Below, one piece after another: positions 25,741 to 33,972 of a stretch of 64,000 bases of DNA (its first letter is position 1; each line of letters starts with the position of its first letter). The translations under genes were made by a program, and so were the position numbers. The DNA is from Tessaracoccus rhinocerotis (GTDB taxonomy: Bacteria; Actinomycetota; Actinomycetes; Propionibacteriales; Propionibacteriaceae): the NCBI RefSeq assembly GCF_007197885.1, contig NZ_VKKG01000003.1, positions 1 through 64,000 of the forward strand, in the 5' to 3' direction. A model generated the notes under the pieces. The model had not been told where the DNA came from and did no database searches. It saw only the letters and a program-made list of their open reading frames with translations.

Positions 25741-27054
25741 GTGCGTCGAATGCGAGTCCTGATCCACTCGACGGTGGCTGCCGTCGTCCTGACGCTGGCC
25801 GGCCTGCTCCCGCAACCGGCCCACGCCGCCGAACTCCCCGACTTCCCGATGGCCCTGCCCGTCGCCTGGGGCGCCACGGTCCAGGCCGGTGGCACCCACA
25901 CCCACGCCTCCGGCGTGCGCAGTTCCGTGGACCTCGGCGCCCTCAACGGCGCCAGCATCCCCGTGACCGCCGTCGCCGACGGCGTCGCCTCCGTCAAGCC
26001 GGGCTGCAGCGTCACCGTGACCCACGCCGACGGCTGGCAGACGCAGTACTACCACCTCAGGTCCATCCCCTCCGGCCTCGACGGCGCGCAGGTGGTCGCC
26101 GGGCAGCGGGTGGGCATGACCGCGATGCCGGGCTCCGAGACCTGCGGCCGGGGCAGTTTCCGCCACGTGCACCTGACCCTGATGAGGAACGGCGAGGAGA
26201 TGGCCATCGACGGCCTCTCGCTCGGCGGCTACACCATCCACACCACCGGCCGCAGCTACTGCGGCTTCTGGTCCCGGGACTCCGACGGCGTGGTCGTCGC
26301 CGACGCCCAGCGCGCCTGCCTCGCGGTGCCCAGCCTGGCGAACAACATCGTGAACCCTGCCAACCTGGCGGCCCGCGGCATCGACGGACCCAGCCGCTCC
26401 ACGACCCGCCCCGTGATCGCCGACGCCGACACCATCACCGCCGAACTGCTCTACATCACCGAGGGCAACCACACCGTCGGCGGCCGCGCCTGGGCCACCG
26501 ACTGCGAGCCCTACTCGCAGACCGAGCGCTGCTTCACCGACATCTGGGCCACCCAGGTCATCCACGACGGCGGCGGCTACAAGATGGTGGAGGGCTGGGC
26601 CTTCAACAACCTCACCTACAAGGCCCTGCCGCGCGCGGCCTGGGCGAAGAACCCGCTGGGCCACACCGCCGAGTGGGTCTCCGACGACGGCCGCTCCTGG
26701 TACACCGAGTGCGACACCGCCGCCACCGGGCGGGGCGGTTGCCGCAGCTACATCATGGCCACCACGTACTCAGCGCAGAAGAACGCCTGGGGCCTCTACG
26801 AGGTGGACGCCCAGACCAAGTGGGTGTTCAACAACATGGTGCGCTTCACCCCGGCCAGCGAGCCTGTCGCAGCCGCTGCGGCCGCACCGCAAGCGAGCGC
26901 CATCCCCACCCCGGCACAGGCACCTTCGCCCACCGTCGCTGCCACGGAGGCGGCGGTCACGGTCACGGAGCCGGCGGCCACGGAGTCGGCGGCCACGGAG
27001 GCGGTGGCCACGACTGCTGCCACCGGCACGGTGGAGGCCCCCGCAGAGGGCTGA
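25741..27054 (+). CDS. Secreted M23 (LasA-like) peptidase with a duplicated C-terminal domain
   Basis: 437 residues from GTG at 25741, which has GAGGGGGG just upstream. A Sec signal peptide (VRRMRVLIHSTVAAVVLTLAG...PAHA) ends near residue 29. Residues 30-170 resemble a lysostaphin/LasA-type zinc endopeptidase: His55, Asp64 and the HVH pair 142-144 are the likely metal and base residues. Residues 243-370 form a domain of two similar halves, each with W-x-T-(D/E)-C, a later Cys and W-x-F-N-N; the same domain ends the SGNH protein at 56.7 kb. The tail is Ala/Thr/Glu low complexity. Role: probably peptidoglycan cleavage outside the membrane. Confidence 0.82.
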   Translation: MRRMRVLIHSTVAAVVLTLAGLLPQPAHAAELPDFPMALPVAWGATVQAGGTHTHASGVRSSVDLGALNGASIPVTAVADGVASVKPGCSVTVTHADGWQTQYYHLRSIPSGLDGAQVVAGQRVGMTAMPGSETCGRGSFRHVHLTLMRNGEEMAIDGLSLGGYTIHTTGRSYCGFWSRDSDGVVVADAQRACLAVPSLANNIVNPANLAARGIDGPSRSTTRPVIADADTITAELLYITEGNHTVGGRAWATDCEPYSQTERCFTDIWATQVIHDGGGYKMVEGWAFNNLTYKALPRAAWAKNPLGHTAEWVSDDGRSWYTECDTAATGRGGCRSYIMATTYSAQKNAWGLYEVDAQTKWVFNNMVRFTPASEPVAAAAAAPQASAIPTPAQAPSPTVAATEAAVTVTEPAATESAATEAVATTAATGTVEAPAEG

Positions 27055-27057
27055 GCC

Positions 27058-28980
27058 CTACTCGAAAAGGGCGGTGATCAGCGGCGCGGCCGAGGTCGAG
27101 CCGGAGACGCCGTCCTCGACGAACGCCGCGATGGCGTAGTTCTGGTTCCACGAGATCATCCAGCCGTGGTGCTTGTAGTTGCCCACCGGGCCCCACTCCG
27201 CGGTGCCAGTCTTGGCGCCCGTCATGATGGGGGCCAACGACTTGCCCGGCCCCTGGGTGATCACGGCGGTCATCATCTGCTGCAGCGCGGCCGTCTCCGC
27301 GGCTGTCAGCGGCGCGGCGGTGGCCTCGGCCTGGGTGCCGGCGACCACCCAGGGGATGGTGGTCTTCCCACTGGCGACGCTGGCCGCGACTGCTGCCATC
27401 CCAAGCGGGGACATCGTGATCTGGCCCTGCCCGATCATGCTGGCGGCCCTGTCGATCGCGCTGTTGTTGGGCTGCACCGTGCCGAAGTTCGAGGTGAAGC
27501 CGGCGTCGTAGTCCGTGCCCACCCCGAGGCTCCCGGCGGCCGCGTGCAGCTCGTCGGGGGTGATCGACGCCGCGGCCCCGGCGAACGCGGTGTTGCAGGA
27601 GTGCGCCAGCGCCTGGGTGAGCGTGATGGAGCCGACCATGTTGCCCGGGTAGTCGGAGTAGTTGGTGAAGTTGTGGCCCGACACCCCGAGGGTGGCGGGG
27701 CACTCGACGCTGGAGGTGGGTGTGTAGCCCTTGCGCAGCATCGCCAGCGCGGAGACCACCTTGAACGTCGAGCCGGGCGCGAACTTGCCGAACGTCGCCT
27801 GCGGGTACTCGCCCGCCGCGGGGGAGTTGGCGGCCGCGAGGACGGCGCCGTCGCTGGGGCGGACCACTACGAGGGTCGCGAGCCCCGGCTGGGTGCTGAG
27901 CACCTCCTCGGCCCTGGTCTGGAGGTCGCGGTCGAGGCTGAGTTCGAGCGGGGCGCCGACGCTGGAGTCCTGGCGGAACAGGTTCTGCTCCTCGAACTGC
28001 TCGGCGGCATTGGGATCGGCCTCGGTGTTGCGTCCCACCAGGTCGATCCTGACCTCCGGGACGCCGCGCAGCCGCTCCTGGTAGCGCGCCTGCAGGCCGC
28101 TGAGGCCGATGACGTCCTCGGGCCAGACCTCGCCGTCGGACTCGGCCACCTGCTCCGCGCTCGGCTTGCCGGTCTTGCCGAGGATGCTGATGGCGAAGGT
28201 GCTGCTGGGGGCGACGTTGGCGGTGGTCGCAAGTGCGATCGCCCCGGGCACCTTGCTGATGTCGGGCGTGATCTCCTCCTGCGTCATGGTGCGGGCGACC
28301 ACGAACTGCTTCGGGCCGCCGGCCAGCACCTTGGCGACGTACGCGGCGGGATCGATCTCGACGAGCCGGGCCAGGTCCGCGGCCGCGGTCTCCCACTCGG
28401 CCTCCACCACCTGGCTCTTGTCGAGCCCCACCTGGTAGAGCGTGCGCTCCTCCACGAGCGCCAGGCCCTCGTTGTCGTTGATCGGGGCCCGCTTCGGCAG
28501 GGTGCGCGTGTGGCGCATCCGGGAGTCGGTGGTGAGCTGCGAGTGGATGAGCTGGGGGGACCAGGTGACCTGCCACTGGTCGTCGGCGAACTCGAGCGGC
28601 ACGGTGGTCTGGAACGTCCAACCCTCCAGCCCGATGTCGTAGCTGTGGGTCAGGGTGCCGACGGCGGTGCCGGCCTCCGCCTCGTACTGCACGCCCTCGG
28701 CGGTCACCGTCGGACGGATCCCGTCCATGCCCGCGAAGATCGCTTCGAGGTCCTCCTGGGCCCGTTCAGGGTCGGCGAGGGGTAACTTCGTCACGTCGAA
28801 CTCGGTGAGCGCGGCCGCGAGGTCCGCCACCAGGGGATCGGCCGAGGGCAGGTCCACCGGCGGGATGCTCTCGGTGGTGGGGGGAGCCGACTCGTCGGGC
28901 TCGGGGGACAGGGGCGCGCAGGCACCCGTCACCATCATCCCGAGGGAAAGCACGATGGCGGCCACACGTCGTCGTCCCAC
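27058..28980 (-). CDS. Lipoprotein penicillin-binding protein (MecA_N plus transpeptidase)
   Basis: 640 residues from GTG at 28980, preceded by GGGAGGACCC. Signal peptide with lipobox ending VTGAC (Cys21), so it is lipid-anchored outside the membrane. Residues about 45-165 resemble the NTF2-like MecA_N domain, followed by a PBP dimerisation region. The transpeptidase has S404TFK407, S461CN463 and K590TG592. It cross-links peptidoglycan, similar to PbpA/PBP2a-group enzymes. Convergent with the M23 gene (3 bp between stops) and divergent from terC. The longer open frame upstream is rejected in favour of the signal-peptide start. Confidence 0.92.
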   Translation of the reverse strand: MGRRRVAAIVLSLGMMVTGACAPLSPEPDESAPPTTESIPPVDLPSADPLVADLAAALTEFDVTKLPLADPERAQEDLEAIFAGMDGIRPTVTAEGVQYEAEAGTAVGTLTHSYDIGLEGWTFQTTVPLEFADDQWQVTWSPQLIHSQLTTDSRMRHTRTLPKRAPINDNEGLALVEERTLYQVGLDKSQVVEAEWETAAADLARLVEIDPAAYVAKVLAGGPKQFVVARTMTQEEITPDISKVPGAIALATTANVAPSSTFAISILGKTGKPSAEQVAESDGEVWPEDVIGLSGLQARYQERLRGVPEVRIDLVGRNTEADPNAAEQFEEQNLFRQDSSVGAPLELSLDRDLQTRAEEVLSTQPGLATLVVVRPSDGAVLAAANSPAAGEYPQATFGKFAPGSTFKVVSALAMLRKGYTPTSSVECPATLGVSGHNFTNYSDYPGNMVGSITLTQALAHSCNTAFAGAAASITPDELHAAAGSLGVGTDYDAGFTSNFGTVQPNNSAIDRAASMIGQGQITMSPLGMAAVAASVASGKTTIPWVVAGTQAEATAAPLTAAETAALQQMMTAVITQGPGKSLAPIMTGAKTGTAEWGPVGNYKHHGWMISWNQNYAIAAFVEDGVSGSTSAAPLITALFE

Positions 28981-29123
28981 GGGTCCTCCCTTGCCACAAG
29001 CCCAACACGTCGAGAGTACCCGCCACGAGCACCCTGATTCCGGCAGGCGCGCCCGGGTGTCCCCGATGCCCCACCGGCAGCGTGTTCGGTGTGGCTTCAC
29101 CCGCCGGGTTATTCTAGATGTCA

Positions 29124-29178
29124 GCGCAGGTGGCGGATCCGGTACCTGTGCGTTCTTCTCTAACCCCGTTGGGAGTTG
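29124..29178 (+). promoter_or_regulatory. Leader hairpins before terC, one enclosing the ribosome site
   Basis: Two potential hairpins precede the TerC start. The first pairs GCGCAGGT (29124-29131) with ACCTGTGCG (29144-29152), with one bulge. The second pairs AACCCC (29162-29167) with GGG-a-GTT (29171-29177) across a 3-base loop, and this includes the GGGAG ribosome site 10 bases before the TTG start. The layout suggests translational control, possibly by a metal ion or protein, but no known riboswitch consensus is visible. Confidence 0.4.
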
Positions 29179-29185
29179 TTGCACG

Positions 29186-30373
29186 TTGTCCGTTGCACCT
29201 TGGGTCTGGGTCCTCACGATCGCCGTGATCGCGGCCCTCCTCGCATTCGACTTCTTCTTCCATGTTCGCAAGGCGCACATCCCCACCCTCAGGGAGGCCG
29301 CGGTCTGGTCCTCCATCTACGTCGGGATCGCCATTGCCTTCGGCGTCCTGCTGCTGTTCTTCGGCGGCGCCCAGATGGGCGGTGAGTACTTCACCGGCTA
29401 CCTGATCGAGAAGGCACTCAGCGTCGACAACCTGTTCGTGTTCCTCGTGATCATCGGATCCTTCGCCGTGCCGCGCGAGGACCAGCAGAAGGTGCTGCTG
29501 TTCGGCATCGTGTTCGCCCTCATCGCCCGCACGGCCTTCATCCTCGCCGGCAAGGCGATCATCGAGACCTGGTCCTGGGCGTTCTACATCTTCGGCCTGT
29601 TCCTGATCATCACGGCCGGCCGCATGATCGGCCCCGAGAAGGAGGACCAGGACGACGCCAACAACTTCATCATCCGGCTGGCGAAGAAGTACCTGCGCAC
29701 CTCGGACCACTACGACGGCGACAAGCTCTTCACCATCGAGAACGGCAAGCGCGTCCTCACGCCGATGCTGCTGGTGATGGTCGCCATCGGGGGCACGGAC
29801 CTGCTCTTCGCACTGGACTCGGTGCCGGCCATCTACGGCGTCACCACCGACGTCTACGTCGTGTTCACCGCCACTGCGTTCTCGCTGATGGGCCTGCGCC
29901 AGCTCTACTTCCTGATCGACGGCCTGCTGGACCGCCTCATCTACCTCAAGTACGGGCTGTCGGCCATCCTCGCGTTCATCGGCATCAAGCTCGTCCTCGA
30001 GGCCCTCGTCAGCAACCAGCTGCCGTTCATCAACGGCGGCGAGCCGGTCGACGTGTGGCACCCCACGATCCCCGTCTCGCTCAGTGTGATCGTCGTGGTC
30101 CTCGCCGTCACGATCGTGGCGTCCCTGGTCAGCCCCACCGGTCGGATCGCCAGCGCCGTCGGGTCCCTGGACCGGGCCGCGCACGCCTACCTGCACACCG
30201 AGTACCACTCCGACGGTGACGACCGCCTGCGCCAGTACGAGCAGATCCAGGAGAAGCTCGCCAAGCTGCGTTCGATGGACTCGCCGAAGGCCAGGCAGAT
30301 GGCCGACGAGGCCGGACTGCCGTGGACCATGGAGAAGGTCGAGGAACTGCACCTGTCCACCAGGGACAGGTAA
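29186..30373 (+). CDS. TerC/Alx family integral membrane protein
   Basis: 395 residues from TTG at 29186; the family starts at LSVAPWVWVLT, and GGGAG lies at a normal distance. At least seven membrane segments. Signatures include FDFFFHVRKAHIPTLREAAVWS, KALSVDNLFVFLVI, GGTDLLFALDSVPAIYGVTTD and YLKYGLSAILAFIGIKL, with acidic residues inside the membrane segments. TerC/Alx proteins are linked to Mn2+ export and tellurite resistance. A cytoplasmic C-terminal extension (about 320-395) is charged. Four bases separate it from the MFS gene, so they are probably cotranscribed. Confidence 0.92.
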   Translation: MSVAPWVWVLTIAVIAALLAFDFFFHVRKAHIPTLREAAVWSSIYVGIAIAFGVLLLFFGGAQMGGEYFTGYLIEKALSVDNLFVFLVIIGSFAVPREDQQKVLLFGIVFALIARTAFILAGKAIIETWSWAFYIFGLFLIITAGRMIGPEKEDQDDANNFIIRLAKKYLRTSDHYDGDKLFTIENGKRVLTPMLLVMVAIGGTDLLFALDSVPAIYGVTTDVYVVFTATAFSLMGLRQLYFLIDGLLDRLIYLKYGLSAILAFIGIKLVLEALVSNQLPFINGGEPVDVWHPTIPVSLSVIVVVLAVTIVASLVSPTGRIASAVGSLDRAAHAYLHTEYHSDGDDRLRQYEQIQEKLAKLRSMDSPKARQMADEAGLPWTMEKVEELHLSTRDR

Positions 30374-30376
30374 CCC

Positions 30377-31702
30377 TTGGCGATCGGTCCCGCGCTCAAG
30401 CGGCTCTGGCGGCACCGGGCGTTCCGTCGGCTCCTCACCGTACGCGTCCTCAGCCAGGCCGCCGACGGCACCCTGCAGGTGGGGATGGCCTCCTACGTGC
30501 TGTTCTCCCCGCAGAGCCAGCCCGACGCCTGGGCGATCGCCGGGGTGCTGGCGCTGACGCTGCTGCCGTTCACCGTCGTCGGACCGTTCGTCTCCACGTA
30601 CCTCGACCGGTGGTCGCGGCGGCAGGTGACCGTCATCTCGGACACCATCCGGTGTGCACTCGCCGTCGTCATCGGGGCCATCATCGCCGCAAACCTGACC
30701 GAGGGCGGTTGGCAGGTGGTGCTCTTCGGTGCCCTGCTGGTGGCGATGAGCATCAACCGGTTCATGCTGGCCGGGCTCAGCGCGGGGATGCAGTACACCG
30801 TCGAGGACGACGAGTACCTGTCCGCGTCCTCGATCCTGCCGACGGTGGGGCCGCTCGGACTGGTCATCGGGGCGGTACTCGGCTTCGGCGCCCGCGCCGG
30901 ACTGGGACCGTTCCTGCCCGCCCACCAGGCCGACGCCGTCGTGTTCTGGGTGGCGGCCCTCGGGTTCTTCTGCTCCGTGCTGGTCTCGCGCCGGTTCGGC
31001 CGCGACGCGCTCGGCCCGGAGCCGGGGCAGCCCGTCACCGCGGCCCGGGAGGTGCTCGCCGGACTCGGGGAGGCCTGGGCGCACCTGCGCACCCGTGGGC
31101 CGGCCGGCCTCGGGCTGGCGAGCATGTTCGTGTCCCGGCTGCTGTTCGGCATGCTCACCGTCATCGTGATCCTCGCGCTGCGGAACCTGTACCACGTGGG
31201 CAATCCCGACGCGGCCCTGGCCGACCTGACGGTCTGGGGCCTGATGACCGGCGCCGGCTTCATCCTCGCCACCCCGTTCGTGCCCGTGGCGGCCAGGCGG
31301 GTCGGGCTGCGCCGGACCGCGGTCGGCGTGCTGCTGCTCGGCGGCGTCGCCCAGCTGGTGCCCGTCCTCGTCGGCGGGAAGTGGGCGCTGTTCGTGATCT
31401 CCTTCTTCGTCGGCCTCGCCGCGCAGTCGCTCAAGATCTGCGTCGACACGCTCGTGCAGGCCCACGTCGCCGAAGAGTTCAAGGGCAGGGTGTTCGTGTT
31501 CTACGACATGCTCTTCAACGGCGCCTTCGTGCTGGCCGCGGTGGTCGTCGCGCTCGCGTTGCCGGAGACAGGCGTCGCCGCCGCTGGGTTCGCGGTGCTG
31601 GCGGCCGTGTGGCTCGCCCTGGCGGTGGCCTTCGAGCTCGTCTCCCGCGCCATCGGCCGGGCGGCCTTCGAGAGGGGCACCGAGGACCTCACCCTCGCCT
31701 GA
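30377..31702 (+). CDS. MFS transporter
   Basis: 441 residues with about 12 hydrophobic segments. The motif-A-like loop VSTYLDRWSRRQVTVISDTIR after the second segment is the MFS signature. It resembles actinobacterial drug-efflux type MFS proteins, some of unknown cargo. Start is TTG at 30377, only 4 bp after the TerC stop. The C-terminal residues are charged. Convergent with the response regulator at 31851. Confidence 0.85.
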   Translation: MAIGPALKRLWRHRAFRRLLTVRVLSQAADGTLQVGMASYVLFSPQSQPDAWAIAGVLALTLLPFTVVGPFVSTYLDRWSRRQVTVISDTIRCALAVVIGAIIAANLTEGGWQVVLFGALLVAMSINRFMLAGLSAGMQYTVEDDEYLSASSILPTVGPLGLVIGAVLGFGARAGLGPFLPAHQADAVVFWVAALGFFCSVLVSRRFGRDALGPEPGQPVTAAREVLAGLGEAWAHLRTRGPAGLGLASMFVSRLLFGMLTVIVILALRNLYHVGNPDAALADLTVWGLMTGAGFILATPFVPVAARRVGLRRTAVGVLLLGGVAQLVPVLVGGKWALFVISFFVGLAAQSLKICVDTLVQAHVAEEFKGRVFVFYDMLFNGAFVLAAVVVALALPETGVAAAGFAVLAAVWLALAVAFELVSRAIGRAAFERGTEDLTLA

Positions 31703-31743
31703 CGTCCAGCTGGCTCCGGCGAAAGGGACTTCGGCGGGCGCTT

Positions 31744-31844
31744 GCCACCCTTGGTGCAGGACGCTCCGGATCTGTCGGGAGCGGCCTTCACAGAGGGTGG
31801 CGAACCGCACCAGGGGTGGCGAACTGCGCCCACCAGAGGTGGGC
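31744..31844. repeat. Structured intergenic repeat between convergent genes
   Basis: The gap between the MFS gene and the next response regulator holds GCCACCC (31744-31750) pairing with GGGTGGC (31795-31801), an inner CGCTCC/GGAGCG stem, a 16-base direct repeat beginning GGGTGGCGAAC at 31795 and 31814 (period 19), and a final 7-bp stem GCCCACC-aga-GGTGGGC (31828-31844). It may end both transcripts. Part of it matches the loop of the pabBCA linker insertion. Confidence 0.55.
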
Positions 31845-31850
31845 AGGGGT

Positions 31851-32504
31851 TCAGTCGTCGAGCAGCCCGCACTCGTGTGCGATCAGCACCAACCCCACCC
31901 GGTCACGCGCCCGCAGCTTGCTCAGCAGTCGGCCGATGTGGGTCTTGACGGTGCCCTCGGCCATGTAGAGCCGCTGCCCGATCTCGGTGTTGTTGGCACC
32001 GCGGGACACCTCGACGAGCACCTCCCGCTCGCGCTCGGTCAGCGCGGCGAGCTTGTCCTGGGACGGTGCCTGCGACGACGGCAGCTTCGCCGCGACGTGG
32101 TCCAGCAGGCGACGCGTGGCCGTCGGGGCGACGATCGCGCCACCGGCCGCGACCACCCGGATCGCGCCCAGCAGCTCCTCGGGCAGGGCGTCCTTCAGGA
32201 GGAACCCGGAGGCGCCGTTGCGCAGGGCGGCGAAGACGTACTCGTCGAGGTCGAAGGTGGTCAGAACGAGCACCTTGGTGTCGACGTCCAGCTCCGCGAT
32301 CCGCCTGGTGGCCTCGGTGCCGTCCATGTTGGGCATCCGGATGTCCATCAGAACCACGTCCACCCGGCGCGAGCGGACCATCGCCACCGCCTCGGCCCCG
32401 TCGGAGGCCTCCCCGACGCACTCCATGTCGTCGGTGGAGTCGACCATCATCCGCAGTCCGCTGCGGACCAGCGACTGGTCGTCGGCGAGCAGGACCTTGA
32501 TCAT
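31851..32504 (-). CDS. NarL/FixJ-family response regulator
   Basis: 217 residues. Receiver with LLADDQS, phosphoacceptor Asp in VLMDIRMP, VLTTFDLDEY and LLKDALP. LuxR-type HTH LTEREREVLVEVSRGANNTEIGQRLYMAEGTVKTHIGRLLSKL. ATG at 32504 is preferred because AAGGG precedes it by 7 bases; an ATG at 32519 overlaps the kinase stop and would add five residues. Pair partner of the histidine kinase immediately upstream. No obvious target operon next to it. Confidence 0.93.
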   Translation of the reverse strand: MIKVLLADDQSLVRSGLRMMVDSTDDMECVGEASDGAEAVAMVRSRRVDVVLMDIRMPNMDGTEATRRIAELDVDTKVLVLTTFDLDEYVFAALRNGASGFLLKDALPEELLGAIRVVAAGGAIVAPTATRRLLDHVAAKLPSSQAPSQDKLAALTEREREVLVEVSRGANNTEIGQRLYMAEGTVKTHIGRLLSKLRARDRVGLVLIAHECGLLDD

Positions 32505-32515
32505 CTGGTTTCCCT

Positions 32516-33712
32516 TCATCTGAGCCAGCCGCGCCCGAGCTGGGACGGCAGCGGCAGTATCGCGGTCACGTCGAAGCCGCCGCCGGTGCGTGGCCCGGCC
32601 CTGAACGTACCGCTCATCGCGTTCACGCGCTCCCGCATCCCCCTCAGGCCCGAGCCTCCGCCGTCGGTGCCGGAATGGCCGCCGATCCCGTCGTCGGCCA
32701 CCCTGATCCGGAGCTCCTCGGGGCTCGACTCGACGGTGACGGTGGCGCGCGCCGTCGCCCCGGCGTGCTTGAGGAAGTTGGTGACGCTCTCCTGGACGAT
32801 CCGGAAGGCGGTCAGCCCGAGGGACTCCGGGACCATCGGCAGCGTCTCGGGCATCTCGAGCTCGATGCGGTCGCCGGCCTTGGCGACCATCTCCGGGATG
32901 TCGGACAGGCCGGGGCTCGGGCCGAAGGCCGCCCCCTCGTCGCCGCGCAGCAGCGAGACGATGTGGCGCATCTCGCCGATGGAGTTGCGTCCCGTGCAGG
33001 CGATCACGTCGAGCGCCTCGGCCGCCGCCTCCGGGCGCTTGGTGAGGAGTGCTTTCGAGCCCTCCGCCTGCACGACTATCACCGACAGCGAGTGCGCCAC
33101 GACGTCGTGCAGTTCGCGTGCCACCTCGTTGCGGACGCGCTCGGTGGTGAGTTCGGAGGCCTGCCGGAGCTTCTGGGCGTCGGTGACGAACCGCTCCTCG
33201 GTGAGCTCGCGCTCGAGCTGCTCGTAGCGGGCCTTCTCCTTGCCGCGTCGTCCCAGCAGGTAGGCCATTGAGCACAGGGTCAGGCACAGGCACACCAGCA
33301 TCGAGCCGGCGACGAAGCGCTCACCCTCCTCGACGTTGCCGAGCCAGGAAAGCGGCCCGGCGATGGAGGCGGCCACGAACACTGGCACCAGCACCATGGA
33401 GACGCTCGCCGAGACCGTCCGGGCCACCGAGTAGATGACCACGAGCACCACCACGACCGCGGGGGTGGGGGAGTCCAGCTGCGCGACCATGCCGACGCCG
33501 GCCAGGGCGCACACCGCGACGGCGAACAGCGGTGCGACGCGGCGCAGGGCGAGGGAGGACACCATCAGGGCGGACCAGGCGACGGCGACCCACGTCGCCG
33601 GCGAGGAGTCCGCCACCGGGAGGGGGACCACGAGCACCAGCAGGGCCGCGAGTGCCGCCAGTGAATCGGCCAGCAGTCGTCGGCGGTCACTGGACAGTCC
33701 GGCTCCCATCAT
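32516..33712 (-). CDS. Sensor histidine kinase, DesK type
   Basis: 398 residues. Four to six membrane segments in residues about 12-155, then a coiled-coil linker (GRRGKEKARYEQLERELTEERF) and the HisKA_3 helix RVRNEVARELHDVVAHSLSVIVVQAEG with phospho-His. HATPase with FRIVQESVTNFLKHA and VADDGIGG..GSGLRGMRERV. Lies directly upstream of its response regulator. The signal is unknown; the lack of a large outside domain suggests membrane-embedded sensing. Confidence 0.92.
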   Translation of the reverse strand: MMGAGLSSDRRRLLADSLAALAALLVLVVPLPVADSSPATWVAVAWSALMVSSLALRRVAPLFAVAVCALAGVGMVAQLDSPTPAVVVVLVVIYSVARTVSASVSMVLVPVFVAASIAGPLSWLGNVEEGERFVAGSMLVCLCLTLCSMAYLLGRRGKEKARYEQLERELTEERFVTDAQKLRQASELTTERVRNEVARELHDVVAHSLSVIVVQAEGSKALLTKRPEAAAEALDVIACTGRNSIGEMRHIVSLLRGDEGAAFGPSPGLSDIPEMVAKAGDRIELEMPETLPMVPESLGLTAFRIVQESVTNFLKHAGATARATVTVESSPEELRIRVADDGIGGHSGTDGGGSGLRGMRERVNAMSGTFRAGPRTGGGFDVTAILPLPSQLGRGWLR

Positions 33713-33793
33713 GCAGGTCAGCTTAGGGCGACGCCCGGCCCGGATCCGTCAGACCGTGGGTTGGTTCAGGGGCGACTCAGGTCTTCGGCAGGG

Positions 33794-33829
33794 TCTACCC
33801 CCATGCCCCCACCCCGTGGGGCGGGTAGA
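33794..33829 (+). promoter_or_regulatory. Hairpin directly upstream of the DLW-39 gene
   Basis: Nested inverted arms TCTACCC (33794-33800) / GGGTAGA (33823-33829) and GCCCC (33805-33809) / GGGGC (33818-33822) end 10 bp before the ATG. It may be a leader structure or an operator; no T-run follows, so it is not a classical terminator. Confidence 0.35.
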
Positions 33830-33838
33830 TTTCGGGGC

Positions 33839-33964
33839 ATGGTTCGAAAGTTCTTCTGGGTACTCACCATCTTGGCCGCAGCCTGTGCGGCGTCGGGCCT
33901 TGTCGATCGTCGCCACGCCAAGCAGCGTCGCGAGCTGTGGGCCGAGGCCACCGACCCGGTCTGA
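33839..33964 (+). CDS. DLW-39 family small membrane protein
   Basis: 41 residues: a short hydrophobic segment (FFWVLTILAAACAASG) followed by a basic, then acidic tail ending RRELWAEATDPV. The tail matches the actinobacterial DLW-39 family, here with ELW instead of the naming DLW. The function is unknown. ATG at 33839. In many actinobacteria this gene sits near gyrA and the origin; here it lies between a histidine kinase (divergent) and galE (convergent). Confidence 0.75.
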   Translation: MVRKFFWVLTILAAACAASGLVDRRHAKQRRELWAEATDPV

Positions 33965-33972
33965 CCTTCGGG

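Noticed and set aside
28981-29185. yybP-ykoY manganese riboswitch before terC
   Set aside because: The conserved loops of that riboswitch could not be found; only generic hairpins are visible.
29114-31810. An 898-codon minus-strand frame opposite terC and the MFS gene
   Set aside because: Extremely His/Glu/Gly-rich translation typical of antisense high-GC frames; both plus-strand genes have strong family signatures.
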